DNA of 11,691 nt from Flavobacteriaceae bacterium (GTDB taxonomy: Bacteria; Bacteroidota; Bacteroidia; Flavobacteriales; Flavobacteriaceae), in contig JABSPN010000052.1 of the NCBI GenBank assembly GCA_013214425.1, forward strand, positions 1 through 11,691. The letters run 5' to 3'. Position numbers and translations under genes: made by a program. Under the pieces are notes generated by a model that was not told the origin of the DNA, ran no database searches, and was given only the letters and a program-made list of their open reading frames with translations. Below, one piece after another: positions 1-6,356 of the stretch; the stretch's first letter is position 1, and every line of letters begins with the position of its first letter.

Positions 1-222
1 TTTGGAACTCTCACCCAGTTTATGGGGCTTCGAAAGATTAACACCATAGGGATAAAGCAGGCTAACAAGGTCATGCACTTGTCTGCTATTGCGCATAACT
101 TGAAGAAATACCTGAAATTTATAAGTAAAACTGTAAAATGTGATGCAGAAGTACTGCATACCTATTTATATGACTTAAAATGGACTTTGAGACTCAAAAT
201 AAAGCCTAATCTTTTAATTTAA
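1..222 (+). CDS. IS1182-family transposase, C-terminal part (runs off window)
   Basis: The reading frame is open from the first base, so the N-terminus lies outside the window; the Met at position 22 is probably internal. The visible 73 residues begin FGTLTQFMGLRKINT and continue GIKQANKVMHLSAIAHNLKKYLKF. This is the pattern that closes IS1182-type (DDE) transposases: F-G-T-L, then G-x-R/K-x-x-N-T, G-I-K-Q-A-N-K, and N-L-K-K-Y-L-K-F. The enzyme would catalyse movement of the insertion sequence. About 30 further residues follow the motif to a TAA stop, and no frameshift is seen in the visible part. A hairpin and a probable IS end follow. Family assignment is from motif recognition; whether the upstream part is intact cannot be seen. 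Confidence 0.8.
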   Translation, partial: FGTLTQFMGLRKINTIGIKQANKVMHLSAIAHNLKKYLKFISKTVKCDAEVLHTYLYDLKWTLRLKIKPNLLI

Positions 223-252
223 TTCTATATAGTCATTACTTTTCTTAACATG

Positions 253-277
253 AAAAGCCCCTTAAAAAGGAGCTTTT
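253..277 (+). terminator. Hairpin behind the transposase gene
   Basis: AAAAGC pairs with GCTTTT, and after one C/A mismatch CCTT pairs with AAGG around an AAA loop. The hairpin starts 31 bp after the transposase stop. No long T-run follows beyond the TTTT inside the stem, so termination is probable but not certain. Confidence 0.6.
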
Positions 278-285
278 GGGTGATG

Positions 286-323
286 ATTTATCTTTTTTAG
301 CCACTTGTGCAAGGGTTACCAGT
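286..323 (+). repeat. 38-bp direct repeat, copy 1 (probable IS end)
   Basis: The sequence begins ATTTATCTTTTTTAGCC and ends GGGTTACCAGT. It is identical over 38 bp to 3178-3215 in the same orientation. It lies 64 bp behind the IS1182-type transposase stop, which suggests that it is the terminal repeat of that IS. It is followed by GTTAGGCAAC, which resembles the outer end of the fold-back element at 10595-10617. Confidence 0.8.
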
Positions 324-379
324 GTTAGGCAACTGACTTTATCCGGTTCTATCTATTGAAATTAATTGTTATTCGTTTA

Positions 380-1087
380 TTATGGTTTTTTTCTGAAGTT
401 TAGTTTGTTTGTTCCCATTATTAGAAGCCACAAACAAATTCCGATTTCCCCAATAGGTGCAGGAAATCCTAAAATGTCAACGATAATTGTTTTGTTGAAA
501 TCTGAATATAAGAAACCTCCAAAAAACGTCATCAAATAACCAAAGCAACCTGCTATTAAAAACATACCTAAAATCTTCGGAAGAAATCCAGATTTGTATA
601 CTAAATAGCCAAATGGTAAGAGCCAAAGACCCCAAAATATTTGTGAAATTTGAATTCCATTATTATAATTTTCGAGATATAGCATTACTTGGCTTTGAAA
701 TTCCGTTTGTCCAAGTTTTTCTTTGTATTCTGGTGTATTAATTAAAGTTAGAACTGAAAATTTGTTTAAGATATTTACAAACGAAATTGGTATGCTTATT
801 AATGCAAAAAGAACCATAAATTTTGCTGAAACTTTATTTACACTTTTTAGAAGGTCATAAAGTGCTAATGGTAATAACATAAAAATAAGAGAGGAACAAA
901 TTGCTGTAACAATGCCAAGTCTAAACAAAAGTTCGGAATTCCTTATATTTTCTATGGTTTTTGCGGCATTTTTAAAATCACTTAATTCTGATGGAATAAA
1001 TACAAGATAGATAAATCCAGAAACGACAAGTAATAAGTAAAGTATTCCCGCTATTCTTGCCTTTTTATTTCGTAACAAAATTTCCAT
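380..1087 (-). CDS. DUF4386 family integral membrane protein
   Basis: The 235-aa product has about six hydrophobic segments, near residues 13-31, 55-78, 88-112, 147-165, 170-192 and 205-225. The N-terminal pattern RIAGILYLLLVVSGF, the SELLFRLGIV segment at 51-60 and the overall length fit the DUF4386 family. That family consists of multi-pass inner-membrane proteins of unknown function common in Bacteroidota and Actinobacteria. The start ATG overlaps the stop of the upstream DUF6326 gene by one base (TAATG), so translation is probably coupled and the two may act together. No catalytic motif is visible. The end lies about 55 bp from the 38-bp IS end, so the gene borders mobile DNA. Family call is confident; function is not known. 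Confidence 0.85.
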   Translation of the reverse strand: MEILLRNKKARIAGILYLLLVVSGFIYLVFIPSELSDFKNAAKTIENIRNSELLFRLGIVTAICSSLIFMLLPLALYDLLKSVNKVSAKFMVLFALISIPISFVNILNKFSVLTLINTPEYKEKLGQTEFQSQVMLYLENYNNGIQISQIFWGLWLLPFGYLVYKSGFLPKILGMFLIAGCFGYLMTFFGGFLYSDFNKTIIVDILGFPAPIGEIGICLWLLIMGTNKLNFRKKP

Positions 1088-1500
1088 TATTCAATAGTTT
1101 TTCCTTTTGGCCATTTCCAAGCGTACCAAACTATTAATGCGGTTATAATGCTTTCTAAAAACGCTAAAAAAACATAAAATAAATACCATTCGTTAGTTGA
1201 CATAATTCCTATGAAAATCATCATTAATGTAAACAATGTCCCAAATAAGATATTAAGAATTCGATTTATTTTTGGTTTCAGGAAAATTGAAACTGCAACC
1301 ATTACTGACGGAATTGCCAAAATTATTGATGCTAACAACAATTTTGTTGGACTATCCATAATATTCTCGCCTGTAATTAAACTGTTTACTTTGTCTGGGG
1401 TGTAAAGCTCAAAATAGTCGCCATATAAATAGCAGAAAGTTGAAGAAGCCCATAAAGAGGCCAGTTTGATTTTGATATTTACTTTTGTATTTTCTAACAT
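1087..1500 (-). CDS. DUF6326 family membrane protein
   Basis: This 137-aa protein begins with a KLASLWASSTFCYLYGDYF segment. It has a central hydrophobic helix (about 53-74), a second (about 81-100) and a third (about 105-126) that ends in IVWYAWKWP. The LASLW, YxYxDYF and C-terminal WYAWKWP features are those I associate with DUF6326, a family of about 130-residue membrane proteins without known function. It is the first gene of a two-gene minus-strand unit: its TAA overlaps the ATG of the DUF4386 gene by one base. No Shine-Dalgarno sequence precedes the ATG, as is usual in Bacteroidota. The leader extends to the small fold-back element at 1640-1690. Confidence 0.7.
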   Translation of the reverse strand: MLENTKVNIKIKLASLWASSTFCYLYGDYFELYTPDKVNSLITGENIMDSPTKLLLASIILAIPSVMVAVSIFLKPKINRILNILFGTLFTLMMIFIGIMSTNEWYLFYVFLAFLESIITALIVWYAWKWPKGKTIE

Positions 1501-1639
1501 TTTGGTAAAGGTTCTTTGACTTTTAAAGTATCACTATTTATAAAGACGCAAAAACCTTATGAATAGTTGCCTGCTGTTTTTTATAGACTCAAATTACTTT
1601 TCGTTTCTTTAATATTCGGATGTTTATTTAGCTTATTGC

Positions 1640-1690
1640 CAACGGTTGGGCTAAGCTGCGTTTAATGCAGTTTATGTTTTGTTGTATGTT
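1640..1690. repeat. Compact fold-back element between two genes
   Basis: An outer CAACGG (1640-1645) can pair with TTGTTG (1679-1684) and an inner AAGCTGC (1653-1659) with GCAGTTT (1667-1673), leaving an internal loop and a 7-nt apical loop. The left edge CAACGGTTGGG resembles the CAACGGTTTGTG edge of the larger elements at 3421 and 10152. The right part TTTATGTTTT resembles their right ends. It separates the DUF6326 gene from the GTPase gene. Membership of the same family is an inference from partial similarity. Confidence 0.5.
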
Positions 1691-1723
1691 CGTTTACATT
1701 AATGACTCACTCAATTCGTATAA

Positions 1724-2929
1724 TTAATTGACCATTATAACCATGTTTTTTGGCCATGGATCTTCAAATTGATGACCAGCATGCCAAAGTTCTATTTCTT
1801 CATCAGTAAGAAAGCATGAGCTTAATTTATCAGTAAATTGATTTACTTGTGTTTTATCTCCGATTACCGTTAACTCACAATGCCGATCTCCAAATCGACC
1901 AGTCTCTTTTGCCAATAAATCTTTAAGTACTTCTATCTCTTCTTCTGAAAGACCATTGTTCTCGTCTTCAACAATTCCGGATCTCCAGGACCCGATTAAC
2001 TCCAAACTAATTCCTCCAGCTGCCTGCTGCCAGAGTAGCGAATGTTTGTCGCGACTGGCGAGCCAGAAAAAACCTTTGCTGCGATATATTCTTTTGTCAA
2101 GGTATTGATGACAAATATCCCAAAGACGCTGTGGGTGAAATGGACGATCGTCTTTGATTACTTTCGAATCTATATAGTAAGGGGTATCTCCATGTTTCTC
2201 GGCTTCCAATGTAGGTTTGAGTTCTTCAATCAACTGAGCTACTTGGAAGTAATTGTATTCTTTTAGTTCAAATAAGGATCCAATGGTTAGTTTGCCAAAT
2301 ACTACGGAGTGAGTTGAGGCTAGGGGGTTAATCTGCTGAACATAGGTCGCAATATCAGGAAGCCTTTCGTCCTCAATTCGATCTGCTTTGGTTAGTATTA
2401 AATGACTGCAGAACATGATCTGCTCTACCAATAAGTTTGTGGTATCTCGCTTTCCTGTCGATAGATTTTGCTGAAATTTAGGAATGAGACTTTTTCCATA
2501 GTTGAAGTCGTGTGCCAACATCAAACTGTCAACAAGAACAAAAACTCCAGTCAAATTCAATTCTTCTCGACTTTGAAAGTATTGGATAAGTGGCATGGGA
2601 TGACAACTTCCTGAAGTCTCGATAATAATTAGTTCTGGGCTTTGATTCTCCAGTAACCTTTGAATTGCCTGATTAAGTTTTTCAATTCCTTTTTTACTGC
2701 TTAGTACACAAGAGGAAATCGATTCCAAGATGCTGTTATCTTTCTCTACGATATCCGTGTTTCCAATCAATTCCCCATCAACATCGAGCTCACTCATATC
2801 GTTGACAATTGCACAAACTGATATATTTTTCTTTTTGGATTGTGATAGGAGACTTCTAAAAAGTGTTGTTTTTCCAGATCCAAGAAATCCATTAAGAATT
2901 ACTACAGGGACTTTTCTATTCTTATTCAT
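1724..2929 (-). CDS. COG0523/CobW-type GTP-binding metal chaperone
   Basis: This 401-aa protein has the G3E GTPase layout of COG0523 proteins, which hand over or traffic metals, often zinc. The N-terminal G domain carries Walker A GFLGSGKTT at 14-22, the switch-type ETSGSCHP at 104-111 and the base-recognition TKAD at 180-183. The C-terminal CobW domain (about 260-395) includes RPFHPQRLW, FFWLASR, DRHCEL and DPWP. The metal-binding CxCC loop of the family is degenerate here: only Cys74 remains in SSCVLSS. Metal specificity is therefore uncertain, although other Cys and His (C109, H110) lie near the switch. No Zur-like operator is evident upstream. The gene is visibly richer in GC than its neighbours and stands alone between fold-back elements, suggesting separate acquisition. 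The ATG start fits a Walker A beginning at residue 14. Confidence 0.88.
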   Translation of the reverse strand: MNKNRKVPVVILNGFLGSGKTTLFRSLLSQSKKKNISVCAIVNDMSELDVDGELIGNTDIVEKDNSILESISSCVLSSKKGIEKLNQAIQRLLENQSPELIIIETSGSCHPMPLIQYFQSREELNLTGVFVLVDSLMLAHDFNYGKSLIPKFQQNLSTGKRDTTNLLVEQIMFCSHLILTKADRIEDERLPDIATYVQQINPLASTHSVVFGKLTIGSLFELKEYNYFQVAQLIEELKPTLEAEKHGDTPYYIDSKVIKDDRPFHPQRLWDICHQYLDKRIYRSKGFFWLASRDKHSLLWQQAAGGISLELIGSWRSGIVEDENNGLSEEEIEVLKDLLAKETGRFGDRHCELTVIGDKTQVNQFTDKLSSCFLTDEEIELWHAGHQFEDPWPKNMVIMVN

Positions 2930-2957
2930 TGGTGTTTACTAAGATTTTTAATGATAT

Positions 2958-3132
2958 ACAACGTTTAGTATAAGAAACGTAGGGCAATAAATAAGCACAA
3001 TTGTTTCAGTTTATTACTGAGCTAAATATAAATACTTTGCCTTTATATTTGGCGGATTTTATAAATAAACAGAGAACTTTAGAGTTAACACAAAAGCCCT
3101 ATATTTTTTATACATTGTGCTTGTTGCGCAAC
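2958..3132 (+). repeat. Fold-back element A, about 175 bp, with terminal inverted repeats
   Basis: The left arm starts ACAACGTTTAGTATAAGAA and runs to GGGC at 2985. The right arm (3096-3132) is its imperfect reverse complement: the inner 18 bases GTATAAGAAACGTAGGGC match the complement of the right arm at 15 of 18. Inside, ATTTGGCGGA (3047-3056) and the following bases match element B at 9909-10152 at 22 of 26 positions. A small AACT/AGTT hairpin follows in the same place where B has AAACC/GGTTT. The element starts 28 bp upstream of the GTPase start codon, so that gene's promoter may lie inside it. Confidence 0.75.
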
Positions 3133-3177
3133 TTTTCACTAAAGATAGTATTCTAAATTAAATTAAGCGATATTATT

Positions 3178-3215
3178 ATTTATCTTTTTTAGCCACTTGT
3201 GCAAGGGTTACCAGT
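3178..3215 (+). repeat. 38-bp direct repeat, copy 2 (solo IS end)
   Basis: This is identical over 38 bp to 286-323 in the same orientation, but no transposase or hairpin precedes it. It is probably the leftover end of a second, deleted copy of the same IS, or a product of recombination. It is followed by TTTGTAGCGCG, which is complementary to GCGCTACAA at the edge of element F (3419-3427). Confidence 0.8.
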
Positions 3216-3420
3216 TTTGTAGCGCGTTTTATTTAATTAAATTATTACTATCTAACAAGTTTCTTGGATACTCCAGCATTACTTTTTATCTGAAGGAGTG
3301 AGTGTTTTCCTTTAGTTAAAAATTACAAGTAAATATTCAAATATCTCAAATTCACTATTGTTATATAATAATTCTTTCATTTCTGTAACCAATGAGTCAA
3401 TTCTTAAAAGTATTAAATGC
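3216..3420. other. Intergenic spacer with a possible gene fragment
   Basis: No complete gene is visible. On the minus strand the codons 3419-3312 stay open for 35 residues (including RIDSLVTEMKELLYNN and EFEIFEYLLVIFN) and end in TAA. The composition looks like the C-terminus of a small soluble protein, but there is no credible start codon and the frame runs upstream only into element F. It may be a gene remnant; I do not recognise the family. Confidence 0.25.
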
Positions 3421-3552
3421 GCTACAACGGTTTGTGTATGATCTCGTTGCGTTGTTTAAGCAACTAATTTATTAAACAAAAACGAACGCGAAAAAATTCT
3501 GAAAGAATTTTCCAAATAAGCACTTGCCAAAGCGATTAATGATATACGGCTT
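3421..3552 (+). repeat. Fold-back element F, about 130 bp
   Basis: The left end contains ACAACGGTTTGTGTATGA (3424-3441). This 18-mer is identical to the reverse complement of 10130-10147 in element B. The right end GCGATTAATGATATACGGC (3532-3550) is roughly complementary to the left arm. Inside are two clear hairpins: TTGTTTAA/TTAAACAA (3452-3459 with 3472-3479) and AAAATTC/GAATTTT (3493-3499 with 3505-3511). It reminds me of short interspersed repeats in other Flavobacteriia, which I cannot verify here. Confidence 0.75.
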
Positions 3553-3624
3553 AAGTAGAGGTCGTTTAATAATTCCTATATCTTCTAAATTTTCTTGAAA
3601 AGTTGTATTTTCGCTTTAACTCAT

Positions 3625-3654
3625 AAAAGCCCTTTATCCAGAGAAAGGGCTTTT
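3625..3654 (+). terminator. Strong, potentially bidirectional rho-independent terminator
   Basis: AAAAGCCCTTT (3625-3635) pairs perfectly over 11 bp with AAAGGGCTTTT (3644-3654) around an 8-nt loop. The A-run and T-run on the two sides make it work in either direction. No intact gene ends here now, so the gene it served has probably been lost or was part of an inserted element. Confidence 0.75.
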
Positions 3655-3808
3655 CAAATATTTTGTATCCAAATTCATCTTGATTCTGTCGCATGAACGC
3701 TCTCATGTTCAAATATAATTAATTATGATATTGAAAAGCGAACTGAATTTCTTAATATCACTGTTACCCTCTTATCATCATAACATAAGTTGTTTACTGG
3801 AAGTTATA

Positions 3809-3958
3809 GCGATAGAAAGTATTACTAAAGGATTCAAAGAATTTGAATCAATACAAAGCACATGAGCAGAAATAGAAATAGTCCATATGATAAGAAAGGG
3901 TCAACTTAATGACTCTAAATCTACTGTCTTTCAAACCTTCTGCTCTTGAACTAGTTAA
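3809..3958 (+). pseudogene. Remnant of an IS6-family transposase (C-terminus)
   Basis: In the frame starting at 3809 the translation reads AIESITKGFKEFESIQST, a TGA stop at 3863, then AEIEIVHMIRKGQLNDSK and STVFQTFCS before a second TGA at 3947. The pattern GF-x-x-F-x-S, I-x-I-x-H/V-M-I-R-K-G-Q-L and S-V-F-x-T-F-C-S is typical of the C-terminal end of Bacteroidota IS6-type transposases, where Trp would be expected at the first stop. At least two stop mutations and the absence of any DDE core upstream show that this is dead. A degenerate terminal repeat follows at 3995-4008. Confidence 0.7.
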
Positions 3959-3994
3959 ACCTTGACTTCTTGGATTTTTATACGCTCAAAAATT

Positions 3995-4008
3995 ATTGCG
4001 GCAGAACC
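3995..4008 (+). repeat. Degenerate IS6-family terminal inverted repeat
   Basis: ATTGCGGCAGAACC agrees at 11 of 14 positions with TTTGCAACAGAACC, the right-end form of the GGTTCTGTTGCAAA ends that I associate with IS6-family elements. It lies 36 bp behind the transposase remnant, where the right end is expected. No matching left end was found in the window. Confidence 0.5.
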
Positions 4009-4166
4009 GAAGCAAATGCTTTTACTGAAAAAAGACATTCATCCGACAAAAAAATTGAATAGCATTCATTTAAGTCCCAACTCGTCTATACGTAACAGTG
4101 ATTGGTCGAAATTCCAACTTTTTATCCTGTACTCTCACATAATTTTATTCCAAATAATTTTGTAAC
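4009..4166. other. Leader region of the surface-protein gene
   Basis: This is AT-rich DNA with no gene, no Shine-Dalgarno sequence before the ATG at 4167, and no convincing pair of -33 and -7 boxes. A TAATTTTG at 4155-4162 matches the Bacteroidota -7 consensus TAnnTTTG, but it would place the transcript start at or inside the start codon. The true promoter may lie further upstream, close to the IS6 remnant. Confidence 0.3.
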
Positions 4167-6233
4167 ATGAATAAATTTACACACTTTTTTGCCTTTGTCA
4201 TTTCTATAATTAGTGTAACTGCACAAGTAGGTATTGGCACTACAAATCCGGAAGGTTTCTTGGATCTAACCAGTAACACCAATGGAGTTTTACTTCCAAG
4301 AGTGTCGCTTACAAATTTGACATCAGAATTACCAATTGTCAATCCACAATTGGGAAGTATACCAGTTAGTACTCTTGTTTTTCATGATGGATCCAATGGT
4401 ATAGAAAGCGGATTTTATTACTGGACGTCCAATGGCTGGAGAGTGCTTCAATCTGGTGAAAACAACAATTGGAACCTGTTAGGTAATTCGGGAACAGATT
4501 CTTCTGTAAACTTTTTGGGAACAACAGATCAACAAGATCTTGTGATAAAAACTACAAACTTTGAACGTGCTCGAGTAACGAGTGCTGGTAATATTGGCAT
4601 TGGAACCAGTATTCCTGTATCGCTCCTGCAAGTTACTGGAAGTAGTTCGGGACTTCCAATTGTTTATGCAATACAAAACAGTGCAACATCTGGTTCACAT
4701 GCAGTAAAGGGAGAGGGAGTTGAGGGACCTACTAATGGATATCTAGGTGTCCAAGGAGATAATGATTTTGATACAACTACTTGGAATATTCTGGGAAGAG
4801 AAGTAGGTGTTTTAGGAATTTCTGAGGGTCAAACAGCAACAGACAACGTGGGAGTGATGGGGCTTTCTAACGGAATTGGAGTGATGGGTGGGTCGATTGC
4901 AAATCTAGGTATTTATGGTTTTTCCACCTCAAGTCATGGTATATTTAGCAGTACCTCTGCTGCAAATGTTCAAGGGTTGTATGCATACAATTACAATACA
5001 CAGGGTACCGGTATTCTGGGCGTAGGAAACAACACAATGGGTCAATATCTCACTTTGGGAAGTGGAGGCGCCTTTACTGGAACAACAGCAGGTCTAGTTT
5101 CATTGGCAAAAACAGACGTAACGGGAAACGGAATTATCACCTCTGGTAGTAATAAAGGATGGTGGACATTGGCTAACGGTAGCGGAGTTGCTGCAACTGG
5201 TTTTTATGGAGTTTACGGGCGCTCTGAAGATGCTAATGGAGCAGGTATTATTGGTCAAAATACTTCTACTGGTTGGACGGGTGATTTTCAAGGTCCTATG
5301 CGAGCGGGAATTAGTACTGCAGACCGTCATGATTTTTATGGTTGGTGGCAATCAGGAAGTGCCTCAGATGACCATCGCATTAATCCTGCTTCAGGGAATT
5401 GGGGTTATATAGGTGATTCGAGCTACTATTGGTATTATATGTATTCAAATAACTATATCAATGTATCCAGACGAGAAACGAAAAGGGAGATACAGCCAAT
5501 CGCAAATAATGAGATGATGGAACAAGTTTTGATGTTTGACCTGGATCAAATTCAGCCATCATTTTACAAATACAATTGTGAATCTGATTCATTTACTTCA
5601 GGAAATGAGGCTAAGTTCCGTCCCAACAAACATTTAGGTGTTATTTTAGATGAGGCTCCAGATTATTTAAAGGACAATACCTTAAGCGGTATAGATATCT
5701 ATGCGATCAGTGTCATGGCTTTAGCTGCGGCTAAATACAATAGAAAAAAAATTCAGCGAGTTGAGAAAACAATCAGTGATTTTGGTGTAGTCACAACCAG
5801 TGCTTCGTCAGTTTTCATTCCTTTCCACACCGAATTTAGAAAAGAAAAATCAGATCATGTGCCCGTAATTACAGTCACATCATTGCATCCAAAATCCTCT
5901 TTATACATTGCAGAGATTACAGATGAAGGATTCAGGGTTGTTTCTGAAAACCAGTCGTCTCTATCATTGAATTGGATTGCAATGGCTAAAGTGAAGACAA
6001 GTATTTCAACATCTGAAGCTGAAATCAACGCGTACAAGCTTTCAAATCAATTGACTGTTTCCAATACCAGTAAAGAATTGGTAACACAATGGGCTGCCTC
6101 AGAGAAAGCACAAAGTGAAAATGACAAATCGTTAAGATCACCAGCAAAGATATCAAAGGCCATACCCTATGAAAAATCAAACGTAACTACCTCAGCACTA
6201 CCAAAAGTATCTCAAACTGAACAAAAAAAATAG
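4167..6233 (+). CDS. Secreted tail-fibre-like surface protein with S74-type domain
   Basis: This 688-aa protein starts with a signal peptide (about 1-19, ending VTAQ). A Bacteroidota head motif follows: VGIGTTNPEG at 21-30, LDLTSNTNGVLLPRV, and a GFYYW-x-x-NGWRVL segment at 82-94. The middle (about 140-400) is rich in Gly, Ser and Thr with repeated GVxG/GIxG units, as in trimeric beta-structured fibres. From about 430 a peptidase S74-like domain follows. S434 and K439 have the S-x4-K spacing of the self-cleaving Ser/Lys dyad of phage tailspike chaperones, and HLGVILDEAPDYL (489-501) and YAISVMALAAAKYNRKKIQ (512-530) fit the rest of the domain. A second beta domain ends at LNWIAMAKVK (601-610), followed by a Ser/Lys-rich tail. 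The likely role is a cell-surface fibre or adhesin that trimerises and clips itself. No phage genes lie nearby. The target is unknown. Confidence 0.8.
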   Translation: MNKFTHFFAFVISIISVTAQVGIGTTNPEGFLDLTSNTNGVLLPRVSLTNLTSELPIVNPQLGSIPVSTLVFHDGSNGIESGFYYWTSNGWRVLQSGENNNWNLLGNSGTDSSVNFLGTTDQQDLVIKTTNFERARVTSAGNIGIGTSIPVSLLQVTGSSSGLPIVYAIQNSATSGSHAVKGEGVEGPTNGYLGVQGDNDFDTTTWNILGREVGVLGISEGQTATDNVGVMGLSNGIGVMGGSIANLGIYGFSTSSHGIFSSTSAANVQGLYAYNYNTQGTGILGVGNNTMGQYLTLGSGGAFTGTTAGLVSLAKTDVTGNGIITSGSNKGWWTLANGSGVAATGFYGVYGRSEDANGAGIIGQNTSTGWTGDFQGPMRAGISTADRHDFYGWWQSGSASDDHRINPASGNWGYIGDSSYYWYYMYSNNYINVSRRETKREIQPIANNEMMEQVLMFDLDQIQPSFYKYNCESDSFTSGNEAKFRPNKHLGVILDEAPDYLKDNTLSGIDIYAISVMALAAAKYNRKKIQRVEKTISDFGVVTTSASSVFIPFHTEFRKEKSDHVPVITVTSLHPKSSLYIAEITDEGFRVVSENQSSLSLNWIAMAKVKTSISTSEAEINAYKLSNQLTVSNTSKELVTQWAASEKAQSENDKSLRSPAKISKAIPYEKSNVTTSALPKVSQTEQKK

Positions 6234-6356
6234 CCATAATTATTTTCTTTAGTTCGTGCATGGAATTACTTTGACAACTGTAAATTTTCAAATCATAATT
6301 CATAGCTGAAAAGGATTGCTTAATAATTCAGTTAGTTTTAACTTTAATTCATTTCT

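Larger units (their letters stand above)
1..323 (+). mobile_element. Right-hand end of an IS1182-like insertion sequence
   Basis: The transposase C-terminus is followed within about 100 bp by a hairpin (253-277) and by a 38-bp segment (286-323) that recurs exactly at 3178-3215. A repeated segment just beyond a transposase stop is best explained as the terminal end of the element. The exact outer boundary and any target-site duplication cannot be fixed because the left end is outside the window. Confidence 0.55.

Noticed and set aside
324..330. GTTAGGC, and GTTGGGC at 1645-1651, fitting the integron core GTTRRRY
   Set aside because: Seven-base degenerate matches are expected by chance. No RYYYAAC partner sits at a canonical distance and no integron integrase is present, so I do not call these attC sites.
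1211..1405. Open frames opposite the DUF6326 gene, and similar antisense frames opposite the GTPase and fibre genes
   Set aside because: They are shadow frames of well-supported genes on the other strand, with no family signal of their own.
2730..2942. CRISPR array, tRNA or other RNA genes anywhere in the window
   Set aside because: No regularly spaced direct repeats and no cloverleaf or TTCGAATC-type tRNA pattern was found. The open plus-strand frame at these positions is only antisense to the GTPase.
4155..4162. TAATTTTG matching the Bacteroidota -7 promoter consensus
   Set aside because: The implied transcription start would fall at or inside the ATG at 4167 and no -33 box is correctly spaced; AT-rich DNA gives such matches by chance.
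3962..4165. 67-codon open frame on the plus strand
   Set aside because: It begins with a TTG inside the IS6 remnant, crosses the IS6-like terminal repeat and has no protein-like composition or family signal.
4167..6233. Prophage tail module
   Set aside because: Only one fibre-like gene is present, with a Sec signal peptide; no other phage structural, replication or lysis genes lie nearby.
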